A DNA stretch of 5,781 nt, from assembly GCA_900545915.1 (NCBI GenBank), contig URAV01000069.1, forward strand, positions 1 through 5,781, in the 5' to 3' direction. Within the stretch, counting starts at the first letter, position 1. Each line of letters begins with the position of its first letter. This stretch comes from an uncultured Porphyromonadaceae bacterium (GTDB taxonomy: Bacteria > Bacteroidota > Bacteroidia > Bacteroidales > Coprobacteraceae). The translations under genes and the position numbers were made by a program. The notes beneath the pieces were generated by a model. It did no database searches, had not been told where the DNA came from, and saw only the letters and a list, made by a program, of their open reading frames with translations. Positions 5,160 through 5,781 of this stretch are shown here, one piece after another.

Positions 5160-5296
5160 CAATGTCAGGTTGTCCGTCCCTCCGGCTATATCTCCGGCCG
5201 GCTGGTTGGCAATACAGCCAGCTAGAATAATTTACAAAGAATATAAAAAACATCCTTTCGGAAAGCATTATTATTTTTACAATGGTAAAAAGCAAG
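5160..5296. repeat. Dispersed intergenic repeat, copy 2
   Basis: Same orientation as the copy at 4724-4860, 436 bases further on. The hairpin is kept: GGTTGGC (5204-5210), a six-base loop (5211-5216), then GCCAGC (5217-5222). The outermost pair has shifted from G-C to G-U through a C to T change. The 22-codon plus-strand frame (5162-5230) is kept in length but with mostly replacement changes. Two copies so close, at about 88 percent identity, suggest an old duplication or two insertions of one repeat family. Confidence 0.8.
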
Positions 5297-5300
5297 TTAT

Positions 5301-5319
5301 ATTTTCGGGAACCGAAAAT
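5301..5319. other. 8-bp hairpin after repeat copy 2
   Basis: ATTTTCGG (5301-5308) and CCGAAAAT (5312-5319) are perfectly complementary around GAA. The right arm and following bases, CCGAAAATTGATTTTA, closely resemble CCGAAAATTTGATTTAA in the large inverted repeat at 3915-3963. It may therefore be a second, degenerate copy of that site at the far end of the antitoxin-repeat segment. It may equally be a coincidence of AT-rich sequence. Confidence 0.3.
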
Positions 5320-5453
5320 TGATTTTACCGCTTTTCCAAAAATGTAAAATCAGCATTACTCCGAAGTCGTTAATTCAATGTTTTGTAGAATTTTTTTTAT
5401 GTATTTGCTGAAAAATAGAAATCAAAATTAGACCCAATAATTTTAAAGAAAAG

Positions 5454-5484
5454 TTGGATAATCAGAGAAATATCTTTATATTTG
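5454..5484 (+). promoter_or_regulatory. Near-ideal Bacteroidetes promoter
   Basis: TTG (5454-5456) and TATATTTG (5477-5484) are separated by exactly 20 bases, matching the -33/-7 arrangement of the Bacteroidetes primary sigma factor. Transcription would start at about 5490. It is the best promoter in the window, yet no protein frame of useful length follows it. Confidence 0.7.
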
Positions 5485-5556
5485 TATGTGTGTTTATAGG
5501 TCGAATAAAGACAAGACAACCGCATCACAATGGAGTGCGGTTTGGGAGTCAAAAAC

Positions 5557-5575
5557 AGGTACAAATTAGGTACAA
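5557..5575 (+). repeat. Tandem 8-bp repeat with 11-bp period
   Basis: AGGTACAA occurs twice, at 5557-5564 and 5568-5575, separated by three bases and so about one helical turn apart. Such spacing suits two molecules of one DNA-binding protein on one face of the helix, for example a recombinase arm site or a regulator site. No protein that would use it is encoded here. Confidence 0.4.
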
Positions 5576-5669
5576 TTTAAGAGGTCTTGAACAAATCCTT
5601 TGATTTACAACGTAATACGATACAAATGTGAGCCCAGGCGGATCACTGAAAACAAAAGAAAAATCAATC

Positions 5670-5710
5670 AAATCCCTGATAATCAAGCATTATCGGGGAT
5701 TTATTTTTCT
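5670..5710 (+). terminator. Strong intrinsic terminator, probably bidirectional
   Basis: The arms 5670-5683 and 5689-5702 form a 14-bp stem with a single T-G pair around the loop CAAGC, followed by TATTTTTCT. On the minus strand the stem is followed by GATTGATTTTTC, so it may also stop transcription coming from the right. It would end the small RNA candidate that starts near 5490. Confidence 0.8.
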
Positions 5711-5781
5711 GGTAAATGGTAAAAAAACGCACTTTCAGGCATATTATTCGGAGCTAAATCGTGGGACTTTTTTCTCTATGG
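5711..5781. other. Right edge, possible minus-strand gene end
   Basis: No gene can be called. On the minus strand a frame open from the window edge reads IEKKVPRFSSE and stops near 5746, just before the bidirectional terminator. It could be the C-terminal end of a gene lying to the right, but eleven residues are not enough to say. CGTGGGA (5760-5766) repeats the arm motif of the left-hand array; the window ends too soon to see whether a second arm follows. Confidence 0.15.

Larger units (their letters stand above)
5490..5710 (+). ncRNA. Candidate plus-strand small RNA of about 215 nt
   Basis: The interval runs from the predicted start of the promoter at 5454-5484 to the terminator at 5670-5710. 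It contains a hairpin, AACCGCA (5518-5524) with TGCGGTT (5536-5542), and the tandem AGGTACAA pair (5557-5564, 5568-5575). The only short frames are a 16-codon one from an ATG at about 5530 and similar ones, so a coding role is unlikely though a short leader peptide cannot be excluded. It shows no similarity to the minus-strand units at 105-1087. I do not recognise the RNA. Alternatively the promoter and sites could be the leftover upstream region of a lost gene. Confidence 0.4.

Noticed and set aside
4726..5230. Two 22-codon plus-strand frames (4726-4794 and 5162-5230) starting MSGCPSL
   Set aside because: They are the same length in both repeat copies, but most codon differences replace the residue (for example Trp/Arg, Leu/Pro, Leu/Gln), which does not support a peptide.
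5104..5295. 63-codon minus-strand frame
   Set aside because: It arises from repeat copy 2, resembles the frame in copy 1 only because the DNA is repeated, and has no sign of selection on protein sequence.
5630..5647. GAGCCCAGGCGGATCACT resembling the 3' end of a tRNA, as at an integration site
   Set aside because: The rest of a tRNA is absent, the implied acceptor would begin with an unusual T and end in an unusual discriminator base, and no integrase is present. The terminator that follows fits the idea, but the evidence is too thin to call an attachment site.

Overview
The window looks like accessory DNA from a member of the Bacteroidales. It is AT-rich, its promoters carry the Bacteroidetes -7 consensus TAnnTTTG, starts lack Shine-Dalgarno sequences, and the Rhs fragment has the wording typical of Bacteroidetes Rhs proteins (SPYAYC.NNP...DPDG). 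The genus cannot be told from the sequence.

Positions 1-1160 hold no convincing protein gene. They contain diverged tandem repeats read on the minus strand. Three units look like small RNA genes: each has a TAnnTTTG box, a leader, a long closing stem related to GGCGTGAGA/TCTYACGCC, and a run of T. A fourth promoter at the left edge points out of the window. The stem differences give G-U pairs only in minus-strand RNA. I do not recognise this RNA family.

Positions 1194-3769 hold a divergently transcribed three-gene cluster, all plus strand and tightly spaced. It encodes an exported transglutaminase-like protein, a secreted Rhs C-terminal tail with a zinc-protease HELAH motif (M91/NleD-like), and a small exported protein seven bases further on. 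The last two look like a toxin and its periplasmic immunity protein. The toxin has no Rhs shell: a Sec signal peptide is joined directly to the last stretch of Rhs core.

Positions 3915-4713 hold a perfect 19-bp inverted repeat followed by an AbiEi-like antitoxin (winged helix plus body). No AbiEii nucleotidyltransferase toxin follows it, so it appears to be an orphan.

Positions 4714-5781 have no convincing gene. They contain two copies of an approximately 137-bp dispersed repeat, several small hairpins, and a near-ideal plus-strand promoter (TTG-N20-TATATTTG) whose transcript would run about 215 nt to a strong intrinsic terminator, with no substantial reading frame between. The layout of toxin, immunity protein, orphan antitoxin, repeats and small RNA candidates suggests a defence or competition island, but no integrase or transposase is visible.
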